Assembly (NCBI GenBank): GCA_002405835.1
Contig: DHMO01000045.1
Coordinates: 62,001 to 126,000, forward strand
Direction: 5' to 3'
DNA from: Lentisphaeria bacterium UBA4640
GTDB taxonomy: Bacteria > Verrucomicrobiota > Lentisphaeria > Victivallales > UBA1829
Length of the DNA: 64,000 bases
A model generated the notes under the pieces. It had not been told where the DNA came from. It saw only the letters and a list, made by a program, of their open reading frames with translations, and ran no database searches. Position 1 is the stretch's first letter. Every line of letters starts with the position of its first letter. Below, piece after piece: positions 1 through 8,313 of the stretch. The position numbers were made by a program, and so were the translations under genes.

Positions 1-564
1 TCGCTGGTGAACGGACGGAAGGTGTTTGCGCCGGAGGACCCGTCGGCGTTTCTGCGGATTGAGGAGGAGCGGAAGAGCGCGCTGGAATCGGTTCTTCCGG
101 ATTTGCGGGATCTTTATCTCGGCGGGACGCACCGGACGCGGATTCATTTTTACGAAGGCCGCGCAGGCGTGCTGGCGGTCCGTTCCGAACTGCTGAATGT
201 GAAATCGAAGGAATATTTTTATTTCGGTGCTGTTCAGGAGATGATGCGGCTGTCGTCACCGGAAGAGGAGCTTGCGTATACCCGGGAGCGCGTCCGGCGC
301 GGAATCCGTTCGTGGTCGATCCGCAACCGTGAGCGCGAAGTCGCGCTGGATTACATGCAGCCGGGCGAGGCGAATCTGCGCAATGTCCGCTATTTCCCGC
401 GTCCGATGAGCGATTCCATTTCGGGACTTTATATTTATGACGACAAGATCATGGTGAGTTCCGCGCTGAAGGAAAATTACACAGTAATCATAGAGAGCCG
501 GGAGCTTTTTACGCTGATGAAAGCGCTTTGGCAGTGCATCTGGGAGATCTCGGAGGAGCCTTAA
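1..564 (+). CDS. TrmB-like transcriptional regulator, C-terminal part (5' truncated by window edge)
   Basis: The reading frame is open to base 1, so the GTG at 7 is probably an internal codon and the gene starts outside the window. The visible part carries the stretch RIHFYEGRAGV followed by repeated beta-strand/helix blocks, which resembles the phospholipase-D-like effector domain that follows the helix-turn-helix in bacterial TrmB-family regulators. The DNA-binding domain itself would lie upstream and is not seen. The ligand is unknown. It ends about 100 bases before aspS, which has its own promoter-like sequence, so co-transcription is not required. The family call rests on recalled similarity. 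Confidence 0.5.
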   Translation, partial: SLVNGRKVFAPEDPSAFLRIEEERKSALESVLPDLRDLYLGGTHRTRIHFYEGRAGVLAVRSELLNVKSKEYFYFGAVQEMMRLSSPEEELAYTRERVRRGIRSWSIRNREREVALDYMQPGEANLRNVRYFPRPMSDSISGLYIYDDKIMVSSALKENYTVIIESRELFTLMKALWQCIWEISEEP

Positions 565-606
565 GACGGAAATTTTTCATTTTTTTTTGTTTCAGAGAGT
601 TTTTTT

Positions 607-627
607 TTGAAATGTGTGCTATATTAT
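607..627 (+). promoter_or_regulatory. Putative aspS promoter (extended -10)
   Basis: TATATT at 620-625 is preceded by TGC, giving an extended -10. A TTGAAA lies only 7 bases upstream (607-612), and no good -35 is seen at 16-18 bases. The same TTGAAA-N7-TATATT arrangement precedes the gene at 41725. The -10 lies about 40 bases before the aspS ATG. Confidence 0.4.
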
Positions 628-665
628 GCCTGAATATGTAGATTTGCATCTAACATGGAGTAAAA

Positions 666-2534
666 ATGGAAACATTCAGAACGCAGACATGCGGCGGACT
701 CAGAAAGTCCGATGTCGGACAGAAAGCGAAACTTGCAGGCTGGATTCACAGCGTGCGCGACCACGGCGGCGTGATCTTCATTGATTTGCGCGACCACTAC
801 GGAAAGACCCAGATCGTGGTCAATCCGAAAATGGATTTCTATCAGGAACTGGAAAAATGGCGCGTGGAAACGGTCGTCTCCTTCACGGGAACGGTTGTTG
901 CCAGAACGCCGGAAACGGTCAATCCGAAGCTCGCAACCGGCGAGATTGAACTTGTTGCGGAAGAAATGGAAGTTCTCGGCGAAACCGATCAGATTCCGTT
1001 CCAGGTTGCGAAGGATGAGCAGGCGCCCGAAGCGCTCCGTCTCGAATACCGCTTCCTTGATCTGCGCCGCGATGAGCTGCACAACAACATTGTGCTCCGC
1101 TCCAAAGTCATTCAGACCATCCGCGAAAAAATGTGGGAAATGGGATTCAACGAGTATCAGACTCCGATTCTTACGAGCAGCTCCCCCGAAGGCGCGCGCG
1201 ATTACCTCGTTCCGAGCCGCGTTCACCCCGGAGAGTTCTATGCTCTTCCGCAGAGCCCCCAGCAGTTCAAGCAGCTGCTCATGGTCGCCGGATTCGACAA
1301 GTATTTCCAGGTTGCGCCCTGTTTCCGTGATGAGGACGCCCGCGCCGACCGCTCCCCCGGTGAGTTCTATCAGCTCGATATCGAGATGAGCTTTGCAACT
1401 CAGGAAGATGTCTTCAAGGTCTGTGAAGATCTGCTGATGGCCGTCTTCAACAAATATTCGACGAAGAAAGTTACGCAGGCTCCGTTCCCGCGCATTCCGT
1501 TCCGCGAGGCGATGGAGAAATACGGTTCCGACAAGCCGGACCTCCGCAACCCGCTGTTCATGATCGACCTTTCCGAATTCTTCCGCAACGCCGGATTCAA
1601 GGCGTTCGCTTCGACCGTCGCCAACGGCGGCGTGGTCAAAGGCATGCGCGTCCCGGGCGTAGTCGGCGTTCAGCCCCGTACCTTCTACGACAAGATGGAG
1701 GCTTTCGCGAAAGAGAACGGCGCAAAGGGTCTCGGTTACATCATGTGGACCAAAGAAGGCGAGATCAAAGGACCTATCGCGAAGTTCCTCAAGCCCGAAG
1801 AGCTGGTTGAGCTTGCGAAGATCGCGGAAATCGAAAACGGCGACGCTCTGTTCTTCATGTGCGACACCCGCGCGAAAGCCAACGAACTCGGCGGCAAGGT
1901 CCGCGCGAAGTTCGCGGAACGCCTGAACCTCATCGATCCGAACGTCTTCAACTTCTGCTGGATCGTCGACTTCCCGTTCTTCGAGAAGGACGAAGAGACC
2001 GGCGCGATCATCTTCTCGCACAACCCCTTCTCCATGCCGCAGGGCGGAATGGATGCGCTGCTCAACAAACAGCCGCTCGACATTCTCGCGTATCAGTACG
2101 ACATTGTCTGCAACGGCATCGAGCTCTCCTCCGGAGCGGTTCGAAACCACATGCCGGAACTGATGTACAAGGCGTTCGAAATGACCGGCTACAGCCGCGA
2201 AGTCGTGGACAGCAAGTTCGGCGGAATGATCAAGGCGTTCAAGCTCGGCGCGCCCCCGCACGCGGGCGTGGCTCCCGGAATCGACCGCATGGTCATGCTG
2301 CTGACCGACTCCCCGAACATCCGCGAAGTCATTGCGTTCCCGTTCAACCAGCAGGCTCAGGATCTGATGATGAACGCTCCTTCCGAAGTCGATATGAAAC
2401 AGCTTCGCGAACTGCGCATTGTTCCTCTGCCGCATGAACTCAAGTACGAAGAAACGTACAAGAAGCTCATGGCTGACGCCGCCCGCATCCGCGCCGCGGA
2501 AGAGGCTGCGCAGCTTGCGGCGAAACCGGAATAA
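666..2534 (+). CDS. aspS: Aspartyl-tRNA synthetase
   Basis: Charges tRNA-Asp (or, if non-discriminating, also tRNA-Asn) with aspartate in the cytoplasm. The 622 residues show the bacterial AspRS layout: an N-terminal OB-fold anticodon-binding domain (about 1-110, with LAGWIHSVRDHGGVIFIDLRD), then the class II catalytic core with motif 2 (FRDEDARADRSPGEFYQLDIE) and motif 3 (PGIDRMVMLLTD), with the bacterial GAD insertion between them. It is slightly longer than the E. coli enzyme (590), mostly through a charged Ala/Glu-rich tail. It heads a four-gene + strand run (aspS, transglycosylase, DUF3047, hemW) with gaps of 14, -4 and 7 bases. Whether it is discriminating cannot be decided here. Confidence 0.97.
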   Translation: METFRTQTCGGLRKSDVGQKAKLAGWIHSVRDHGGVIFIDLRDHYGKTQIVVNPKMDFYQELEKWRVETVVSFTGTVVARTPETVNPKLATGEIELVAEEMEVLGETDQIPFQVAKDEQAPEALRLEYRFLDLRRDELHNNIVLRSKVIQTIREKMWEMGFNEYQTPILTSSSPEGARDYLVPSRVHPGEFYALPQSPQQFKQLLMVAGFDKYFQVAPCFRDEDARADRSPGEFYQLDIEMSFATQEDVFKVCEDLLMAVFNKYSTKKVTQAPFPRIPFREAMEKYGSDKPDLRNPLFMIDLSEFFRNAGFKAFASTVANGGVVKGMRVPGVVGVQPRTFYDKMEAFAKENGAKGLGYIMWTKEGEIKGPIAKFLKPEELVELAKIAEIENGDALFFMCDTRAKANELGGKVRAKFAERLNLIDPNVFNFCWIVDFPFFEKDEETGAIIFSHNPFSMPQGGMDALLNKQPLDILAYQYDIVCNGIELSSGAVRNHMPELMYKAFEMTGYSREVVDSKFGGMIKAFKLGAPPHAGVAPGIDRMVMLLTDSPNIREVIAFPFNQQAQDLMMNAPSEVDMKQLRELRIVPLPHELKYEETYKKLMADAARIRAAEEAAQLAAKPE

Positions 2535-2548
2535 ACGAAAGGTTTCCA

Positions 2549-3175
2549 ATGCCCCGGAGACACAGCAGAAGGCATTCTCAGAAATCGCATACGCTGATCC
2601 TGATTCTGGTATCGGCGGCGGCGCTTTTCGCTGCCTTCGGGGCTTGGAAAATCACTTCGCTTATCCGGGAATACCAGGCTTCGAGGGATGCCTACGATGA
2701 CATCATCCTCGAAACCTCGGAACGCTATGCCGTTGATCCGGCACTGGTCAAGGCCGTGATCTGGCGTGAAAGCCGCTTCCGTCCCTACGCCCGCGGAAAA
2801 GCGGGCGAGGTCGGTCTGATGCAGATCATGCCCGATCAGGCCGCCGTCGACTGGGCAAAGCGCTTCCGGGTTCCAGTCCCGAGCCGGGGCGCGCTCTTTG
2901 CTCCGCGTCTCAACATCGAAATCGGCACCTGGTATCTCGGCAACGCCATCCGCCGCTGGGCGGATTACAAGGACGGACTGGCGCTCGCCCTCTGTGAGTA
3001 TAATGCGGGAATCAAGCGCGCGAACGCATGGAAACCGGTCGACAAAAACGGCGACGTCCGTGAGCGCATCACAATCTCATCCACTCTATCTTATGTCAAT
3101 ACGATATTAAGTCAATACGAAGACTATAAACTCGCCTGGCAGAAAAAACATTCACCGAAAAAGGATGCAAAATGA
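2549..3175 (+). CDS. Membrane-anchored lytic transglycosylase (SLT domain)
   Basis: Predicted to cleave the MurNAc-GlcNAc bond of peptidoglycan in the periplasm. The 208-residue protein has a basic N-terminus, one membrane segment at about 15-33 acting as an uncleaved anchor, and a Slt-type lysozyme-like domain. The catalytic glutamate is E74 in WRESRFRPYA, followed by the family motif GLMQIMP (89-95) and a later ALCEYNAG motif. It resembles the small transglycosylases related to the C-terminal domain of Slt70. The start follows an AAAGG ribosome site. Its stop overlaps the ATG of the next gene (ATGA at 3172-3175). Confidence 0.88.
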   Translation: MPRRHSRRHSQKSHTLILILVSAAALFAAFGAWKITSLIREYQASRDAYDDIILETSERYAVDPALVKAVIWRESRFRPYARGKAGEVGLMQIMPDQAAVDWAKRFRVPVPSRGALFAPRLNIEIGTWYLGNAIRRWADYKDGLALALCEYNAGIKRANAWKPVDKNGDVRERITISSTLSYVNTILSQYEDYKLAWQKKHSPKKDAK

Positions 3176-3867
3176 AACTTTTTTCTCTTCTGGCCTTCTC
3201 CGTTTTTTCCGCGCTTCCGCTTTTTGCGGCAGACGGACTCCGGATCACGTTCTCTCCGGAAACATATTCCAAAAAGGCGAAGCTGCCGGAGAAATGGCAT
3301 CTTCAGGGAAAGCTCTTCACTTCCAAACCGGACTATGAAATCGTTTTCGACAAAGAGCTGAACACGAATGTCCTGCGTGTCACCACCGACAAGGCTTCCG
3401 GTGCAATTCTTTATGACATTACCGGCGTTCTGCAGAAGTATCCGGTCATGCGCTGGAAATGGCGCGTCGATGCGCTCCCGAAGGGGGCGGACGGGCGCAA
3501 CCCGGATGTGGATGATCAGGCAATCTCCCTCTACGTCGGCGTGGGACGCATCTCCACCAACAGCGTCTCCTACCGCTGGGACACCGAGACGCCGAAGCAG
3601 TCGCGCGGCAATGCCGCATACGGCGCAGGCATGGTGAAAGTCGACTGGCTGACTCTCCGCAACAAGGAGGATCAGGTTGGCGTCTGGCATACCGATCAGG
3701 TGAATGCGGCGGAGGATCTGAAGCGCATCTGCGGCGGCACCCTGCCGGATCATGATGTGGCGCTGAGCATCTGCACGAACAGCCAGTACACCAAATCGCG
3801 CGTTCAGGCGGATGTCGCATGGATCGAATTCCTTCCGCTGGAGGCTCTGAAGGAGAAACCGGAATAA
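3172..3867 (+). CDS. DUF3047-family secreted protein
   Basis: A 231-residue protein with a clear signal peptide (about residues 1-20, ending FAADG) and a single globular domain. The pattern of a WKWRVD strand, the DDQAISLYVGVG segment and a later W-x-TDQVNAAEDLKRICG segment matches the DUF3047 family as I remember it; those proteins are periplasmic and without an assigned reaction. Translation is coupled to the upstream transglycosylase through a 4-base overlap, which suggests an envelope role, but no function can be claimed. Confidence 0.7.
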   Translation: MKLFSLLAFSVFSALPLFAADGLRITFSPETYSKKAKLPEKWHLQGKLFTSKPDYEIVFDKELNTNVLRVTTDKASGAILYDITGVLQKYPVMRWKWRVDALPKGADGRNPDVDDQAISLYVGVGRISTNSVSYRWDTETPKQSRGNAAYGAGMVKVDWLTLRNKEDQVGVWHTDQVNAAEDLKRICGGTLPDHDVALSICTNSQYTKSRVQADVAWIEFLPLEALKEKPE

Positions 3868-3874
3868 TTTTCCG

Positions 3875-4954
3875 ATGAATCTTTACATTCATGTGCCGTT
3901 CTGTCACGGCAAGTGCGCCTACTGCGCATTTTATTCGGAACCTTCATTTTCGCTTTCGCTCTGGACCGCGTGGCTGAACCGGATGGAACGGGAGCTCGCG
4001 AAGGTTTCCGAACCGATCACAACGCTTTATCTCGGCGGAGGAACACCGACTCTTGCACCGGTGGAGGAGCTGGAAAAACTGGGGAATCTCCTGCGTAAAA
4101 ATCTGACTTTCGCTCCCGGCTGTGAGCGTTCGATTGAGTGCAACCCCGAGACGGTCACGCCGGAAAAGGCTTCGTTCCTTGCGGAATATTTCAACCGCAT
4201 CAGCATGGGGGCGCAGAGCTTTTCCGCCGCTTCGCTCCGGGCGATCGGGCGGACGGCGCGCGATCCGGATGTGATCCGTTCCGCTTATTCCATGCTCCGC
4301 TGTGCGGGCAACCGCAACATCGGACTCGATATCATGTATGCGCTCCCCGGACAGAGCATCGACGATTTCGCGTGTGATCTGCAGGCGGTTTCCGAACTTG
4401 CGCCGGATCATCTTTCCGCCTATTCGCTGACACTGGAGGAGGGAACAGCGCTGGCTTCCGAAAACGGCTTGCGTGTGCCGTCCGATGAGGAATCCGCGGA
4501 GGAATGGGAACTGCTCGGTTCATTCGATCCCGTCCGCTATCCGCGCTATGAGATTTCCAACTATGCCGCCGCTTCCCATGAATGCCGCCACAACCAGTCG
4601 GTCTGGCATGGTGAACCGTATCTGGGACTGGGTCCCGCCGCGAGTTCGTTTGACGGCACGCGCCGCTGGACGGAGGTTCCGGATCTCCGCCGCTGGCTTG
4701 CGGGGGAACCGCCGGAGTTTGACGACATCCCGCACGAAAGCCGTCTGCGCGAAATTTTTGTAATGGGGCTTCGCACCGTGCGCGGCTGGCGAAAATCCGA
4801 GTTTGCGAAGGTCGCGGGCAGCTCCATTGAATTCATGCGTCCGCAGTTTTTCCCGCTCTTCGACGCGGGGCTTCTCGAAGAGACTCCGGAGGTTATCCGC
4901 GCCACAACCCGCGGATTGCTTTTCTGGGATGATATCGGGACGGAGCTGCTCTGA
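3875..4954 (+). CDS. hemW: HemW-type radical SAM protein (coproporphyrinogen III oxidase-like)
   Basis: A radical S-adenosylmethionine protein of the HemW/HemN-like group. The [4Fe-4S] ligands are C10, C14 and C17 in the CxxxCxYC motif near the start, followed by the SAM-binding TLYLGGGTPT. At 359 residues it has HemW rather than HemN length and lacks HemN's long N-terminal extension. HemW is regarded as a haem chaperone or insertion factor rather than an oxygen-independent coproporphyrinogen oxidase; many annotations still carry the old name. It is last in the aspS run. Its stop at 4954 is one base from the stop of the convergent lacI-type gene, leaving no room for a terminator between them. 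Confidence 0.88.
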   Translation: MNLYIHVPFCHGKCAYCAFYSEPSFSLSLWTAWLNRMERELAKVSEPITTLYLGGGTPTLAPVEELEKLGNLLRKNLTFAPGCERSIECNPETVTPEKASFLAEYFNRISMGAQSFSAASLRAIGRTARDPDVIRSAYSMLRCAGNRNIGLDIMYALPGQSIDDFACDLQAVSELAPDHLSAYSLTLEEGTALASENGLRVPSDEESAEEWELLGSFDPVRYPRYEISNYAAASHECRHNQSVWHGEPYLGLGPAASSFDGTRRWTEVPDLRRWLAGEPPEFDDIPHESRLREIFVMGLRTVRGWRKSEFAKVAGSSIEFMRPQFFPLFDAGLLEETPEVIRATTRGLLFWDDIGTELL

Positions 4955-4955
4955 A

Positions 4956-5888
4956 TCAGCGCTGTTTCCGCGGCTTGCGGACACTGTGTCCATCGACCCA
5001 CAGATAGGGAACAAGAATCTGCTGCGGGACCTCTTTTTTCTGTGCAATGCGTTCCAGAAGCTCAATGGCATTTCGGGCAAGTCCCATGCTGTCCTGAATG
5101 GTATAGACATAAGCGGGACGGTAGTTCGGCGGCATTCCGAGCGCTTCCCACACGATGAGGGAGAGATCCTGCGGGATGCGGATTTTGAGCTTGGAAAACA
5201 GTTCCTGGGTGTTGATCCGGATCGGAACCAGGTAGATCAGCGCGGTGATTCCCTTTTTCATAAGCCGCACCAGTGCGTTTTCCACAGCCGTATTGGTGAC
5301 CTTGACGACTTCGCAGCATGGATTCAGAAAGTTTGCGCGGCAGGCGTCCCGGTAGGCTTGTGTTCGCTGGCGGTTGTTGTAATGGTCGAGTTCCTGGGCG
5401 AGAAGATACCCGATTTTGCTGTGCCCGGCTTCACGGAACCTGCGGACCGCTTCCGTGATCGCGCCGACATCGTCGGAGGCAACGGAATAGACTCCGTTCA
5501 GCGGGTCGGGTGCGTGGTTGATGGCGACAATGGGGAAACTGGAGGGCGGATTGGTCATCGGAACGAATGAAATTCCGCCCATGTAAAGGCGTTCGCTCCA
5601 GGTGTCCGGCGCATCCGGCAGAATCAGCTCCAGACGGAATTTGCGTTCCGCCGCAACCGCTTGAATCGCGCAAAGAATGGATGATTCGTATGAATGAAAA
5701 CCTGTGATGAGCAGCGCAATGACTTTGGTCAGCGGAGTGTGCGGGAGGTATTCCAGACGCCGGGCAATGGCAAGCACGCGCTGTGTCACATCCCGCGAGA
5801 TGCGCGGACTGTTGTTCAGCACACGGGAGACGGTGGCAGGGGAAACGCCCGCTTCCGCCGCGATTTCTTTGATTCCGGTTTTCTTCAT
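4956..5888 (-). CDS. LacI-family transcriptional regulator
   Basis: 310 residues: an N-terminal LacI helix-turn-helix (about 3-25, IKEIAAEAGVSPATVSRVLNN) and hinge, then a periplasmic-binding-protein-like effector domain. It is divergently placed next to the GH3 glycosidase at 6019, so control of that gene by a released sugar is the simplest model. The effector sequence does not identify the sugar. The shared intergenic region holds back-to-back promoters and an inverted repeat (see separate entries). Its own -10 lies about 10 bases before the ATG and no Shine-Dalgarno is visible, so the message may be nearly leaderless. Confidence 0.93.
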   Translation of the reverse strand: MKKTGIKEIAAEAGVSPATVSRVLNNSPRISRDVTQRVLAIARRLEYLPHTPLTKVIALLITGFHSYESSILCAIQAVAAERKFRLELILPDAPDTWSERLYMGGISFVPMTNPPSSFPIVAINHAPDPLNGVYSVASDDVGAITEAVRRFREAGHSKIGYLLAQELDHYNNRQRTQAYRDACRANFLNPCCEVVKVTNTAVENALVRLMKKGITALIYLVPIRINTQELFSKLKIRIPQDLSLIVWEALGMPPNYRPAYVYTIQDSMGLARNAIELLERIAQKKEVPQQILVPYLWVDGHSVRKPRKQR

Positions 5889-5897
5889 GATAAAGAT

Positions 5898-5925
5898 AAT
5901 TTAGCACAGGAAACTGTTTTGTCAA
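5898..5925 (-). promoter_or_regulatory. Putative promoter of the LacI-type gene
   Basis: On the minus strand TTGACA (5925-5920), a 16-base spacer and TAAATT (5903-5898). Transcription would start only a few bases before the ATG at 5888. Confidence 0.45.
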
Positions 5926-5945
5926 TTTTTTGCATAAGGTTTGCA

Positions 5946-5968
5946 CAACTTTCTTTCAAAAAAAGTTG
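5946..5968. promoter_or_regulatory. Inverted repeat, candidate LacI operator
   Basis: CAACTTT (5946-5952), 9 bases, AAAGTTG (5962-5968). The right arm overlaps the -35 box of the GH3 promoter. The nearby TTGCA words at 5930, 5941 and 5966 add to the repetitive look. The binding protein is inferred from position only. Confidence 0.35.
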
Positions 5969-5994
5969 CATTTCGTTTTTCCGTCTTCTATATT
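5966..5994 (+). promoter_or_regulatory. Putative promoter of the GH3 gene
   Basis: TTGCAT (5966-5971), a 17-base spacer and TATATT (5989-5994), about 24 bases before the chosen ATG at 6019. Confidence 0.55.
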
Positions 5995-6018
5995 ATTCCA
6001 GAAAACGGAGGTTTTGCA

Positions 6019-8262
6019 ATGTTGCCTTATCAGAATAAAGAATTGAGTCCGGAAGAACGCACACGCGATCTTCTTTCGCGTATGACCGTCGAAGAGAAAA
6101 TCGGACAGCTTGTCAAACTTGACGGCTTCCGCTCCTATGAGCGTTCCGGTTCGGGATATCGCCTGAAGCCGGAATTTACCGACACGGTGGAAAAATGGCT
6201 GATCGGTTCCATGTACGGTCTTGTCCGCGCCGACTGGTGGACGGAGCGCGACTGGAACAGCGGCGTTCCGCCGGAGAAGATGAACGAGGTTGTCAACCTT
6301 TTTCAGAAATACATTCTTGACCATTCGCGTCTCGGCATTCCTCTTTACATCGCAGAGGAGGCTCCGCACGGGCTGATGGCGCTCGGCACGAGTGTTTTCC
6401 CGACCGGGCTCGGACTTGGCGCATCGTTCGACCGTGCCATGATGAACCGCGTCGGACACGTCATCGGTTCCGAAGCGCACGCCGCCGGCGTTCACTCGGT
6501 CTATGCTCCGATTCTGGATATCGTGCGTGAACCGCGCTGGTCCCGCGCGGAGGAGAATTATTCTGAAGATCCCTATCTGACGTCGGTTTTCGGCGAGGAG
6601 ATGGTGAAGGGAATCTCCGCGGAGGGAACCGTTGCGACGCTGAAGCATTTCGTTGCGCACGGAAGTCCGGAGGGCGGGCACAACCAGGCTCCGGCGCACG
6701 TGGGGCCGATAGAATTCCGCAACTGCCAGCTGCGCCCGTTCCGCAATGCGATCCGCGCAGGCGCGCTTTCGATCATGAGCGCCTACAGCGACGTGGACGG
6801 CGAGCCCAGCAGCGGCAGCCGTCACCTGCTGACTGATGTTCTGCGCGGCGAGCTCGGTTTCAAGGGCTTTGTCGTTGCCGACCGCGGAGCAATCGTACTT
6901 CTCAAAAGACACCGTCTTGCCGATGATGACGCCGAGGCTTCCGCCCGCGCACTGAAAGCCGGATGCGATGTGGATGAAGGTTTTCTGGAATTTCATACCG
7001 CCGGGCTGACCGAAGCGCTCCGCCGCGGTCTGATTGACGAAGGCGACCTGGATGTCTGTGCGGGACGCATTCTCTATACGAAGTTCGTCACAGGTCTCTT
7101 CGAGCATCCGTTTGCGCAGAGCCGTCCGGTTGAAATTCTCCGTTCGGCTGAGCATGAAGCAGTTGCACTGGAAGCCTCGCGCAAAGCGATGACTCTGCTG
7201 AAGAACAACGGAATCCTGCCGCTGAAAAACATCCGTTCTCTCGCGGTGATCGGACCGAATGCGGATAATATGATGAATCAGCTCGGTGATTATTCCGCTC
7301 CGCAGAAACGCGAATCGGTTGTTACGGTTCTGGACGGCATCCGCGCGGAAGCGGAAAAAGCCGGGATTTCTGTTTCGTATGCACGCGGCTGCGGCATCCG
7401 CAGTATGGATAAGAGCGGATTCGATGAAGCCGTTTCGCTCGCCGCGAATGCGGATGCGGCAGTTCTGGTTCTCGGCGGCTGCAGCACGAAGTACGGAACG
7501 GAAATGATCCGCACGGAAACCGGAGCAGCCGTTCCGGAAATTCTTTCTCCGGAAAAGAGCGAAAAAGAGAGCGGCGAGGGAACCGACCGCGCTACACTCA
7601 CGCTCTCCGGAGTTCAGCTGGATCTGTTCCGTGCGGTGAAAGCCGCGGGCAAGCCGGTGATTGTTGTTCTTGTGCAGGGACGTCCGCTTGAAGTCGGCGA
7701 GCTCCGTGCGGGGGCGGATGGTGTTCTGCTTGCGTGGTATCCCGGCATGTTCGGCGGCCGCGCGGTCGCCGAGGTGCTGTTCGGCAAGTACAACCCCGCC
7801 GGACGTCTCTCCGTTTCGATTCCGCGCTGTTCCGGACAGCTTCCTGTTTATTACAACTCCCTTTCGTGGCGTCCGGATTATGTGGATTGCCCCGCTTCGC
7901 CGGAGCTCCCGTTCGGTTTCGGGTTGAGCTATACAACCTTCACTTATTCCGATTTGAAAGTCGAGGGACGCACGGCGTCTGTGACGGTTGCGAACACCGG
8001 AAGCATGGACGGGGAAGAAGTCGTGCAGTTCTATCTGACCGACCTTGCAAGCCAGGTGCGCCGTCCGCTTCTGGAACTTTGCGGGTTCGAGCGTGTGTTC
8101 ATTCCGGCCGGGGAAAAACGCACAGTCTCGGTTGAACTGACCGATGAGGTCCTCGGATACTACAACGGAAAACTTGAGTTCGTCGTTGAGCCCGGACGTT
8201 TTGAGCTGCGGGCCGGCGGAAACTCCGTGGATCTGATTCAGACGGAATTCCGGCTTTCATGA
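6019..8262 (+). CDS. Glycoside hydrolase family 3 (beta-glucosidase/beta-xylosidase type)
   Basis: A retaining exo-beta-glycosidase of 747 residues with the usual order: N-terminal TIM-barrel domain, alpha/beta sandwich domain (starting near ALEASRKAMTLLKNN) and C-terminal fibronectin-III-like domain (from about GFGLSYTTFTYSDL). The expected nucleophile is D288 in FVVADRGAI, where most relatives have SDW; the RG after the aspartate is a small departure. No signal peptide is seen, so it probably acts on oligosaccharides in the cytoplasm. The start at 6019 is preferred over upstream codons because GGAGG at 6007-6011 is well spaced. Substrate (glucoside, xyloside or other) cannot be read from sequence. 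It is divergent from the LacI-type regulator. Confidence 0.9.
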   Translation: MLPYQNKELSPEERTRDLLSRMTVEEKIGQLVKLDGFRSYERSGSGYRLKPEFTDTVEKWLIGSMYGLVRADWWTERDWNSGVPPEKMNEVVNLFQKYILDHSRLGIPLYIAEEAPHGLMALGTSVFPTGLGLGASFDRAMMNRVGHVIGSEAHAAGVHSVYAPILDIVREPRWSRAEENYSEDPYLTSVFGEEMVKGISAEGTVATLKHFVAHGSPEGGHNQAPAHVGPIEFRNCQLRPFRNAIRAGALSIMSAYSDVDGEPSSGSRHLLTDVLRGELGFKGFVVADRGAIVLLKRHRLADDDAEASARALKAGCDVDEGFLEFHTAGLTEALRRGLIDEGDLDVCAGRILYTKFVTGLFEHPFAQSRPVEILRSAEHEAVALEASRKAMTLLKNNGILPLKNIRSLAVIGPNADNMMNQLGDYSAPQKRESVVTVLDGIRAEAEKAGISVSYARGCGIRSMDKSGFDEAVSLAANADAAVLVLGGCSTKYGTEMIRTETGAAVPEILSPEKSEKESGEGTDRATLTLSGVQLDLFRAVKAAGKPVIVVLVQGRPLEVGELRAGADGVLLAWYPGMFGGRAVAEVLFGKYNPAGRLSVSIPRCSGQLPVYYNSLSWRPDYVDCPASPELPFGFGLSYTTFTYSDLKVEGRTASVTVANTGSMDGEEVVQFYLTDLASQVRRPLLELCGFERVFIPAGEKRTVSVELTDEVLGYYNGKLEFVVEPGRFELRAGGNSVDLIQTEFRLS

Positions 8263-8286
8263 GATTGTGAGAGCAGCGGATTCAGC

Positions 8287-8313
8287 AGGGCGGAAGAGAT
8301 TCCGCCCTTTTTT
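8287..8313. terminator. Rho-independent terminator between convergent genes
   Basis: A 9-base-pair stem (8287-8295 with 8300-8308) closes a GAGA loop and is followed by a T run to 8313. It ends GH3 transcripts and overlaps the stop of the minus-strand CobS-like gene. Confidence 0.8.

Noticed and set aside
624..2549. 641-codon open frame antisense to aspS
   Set aside because: It mirrors a strongly conserved gene and has no recognisable protein features; GC-rich third positions keep the opposite frame open.
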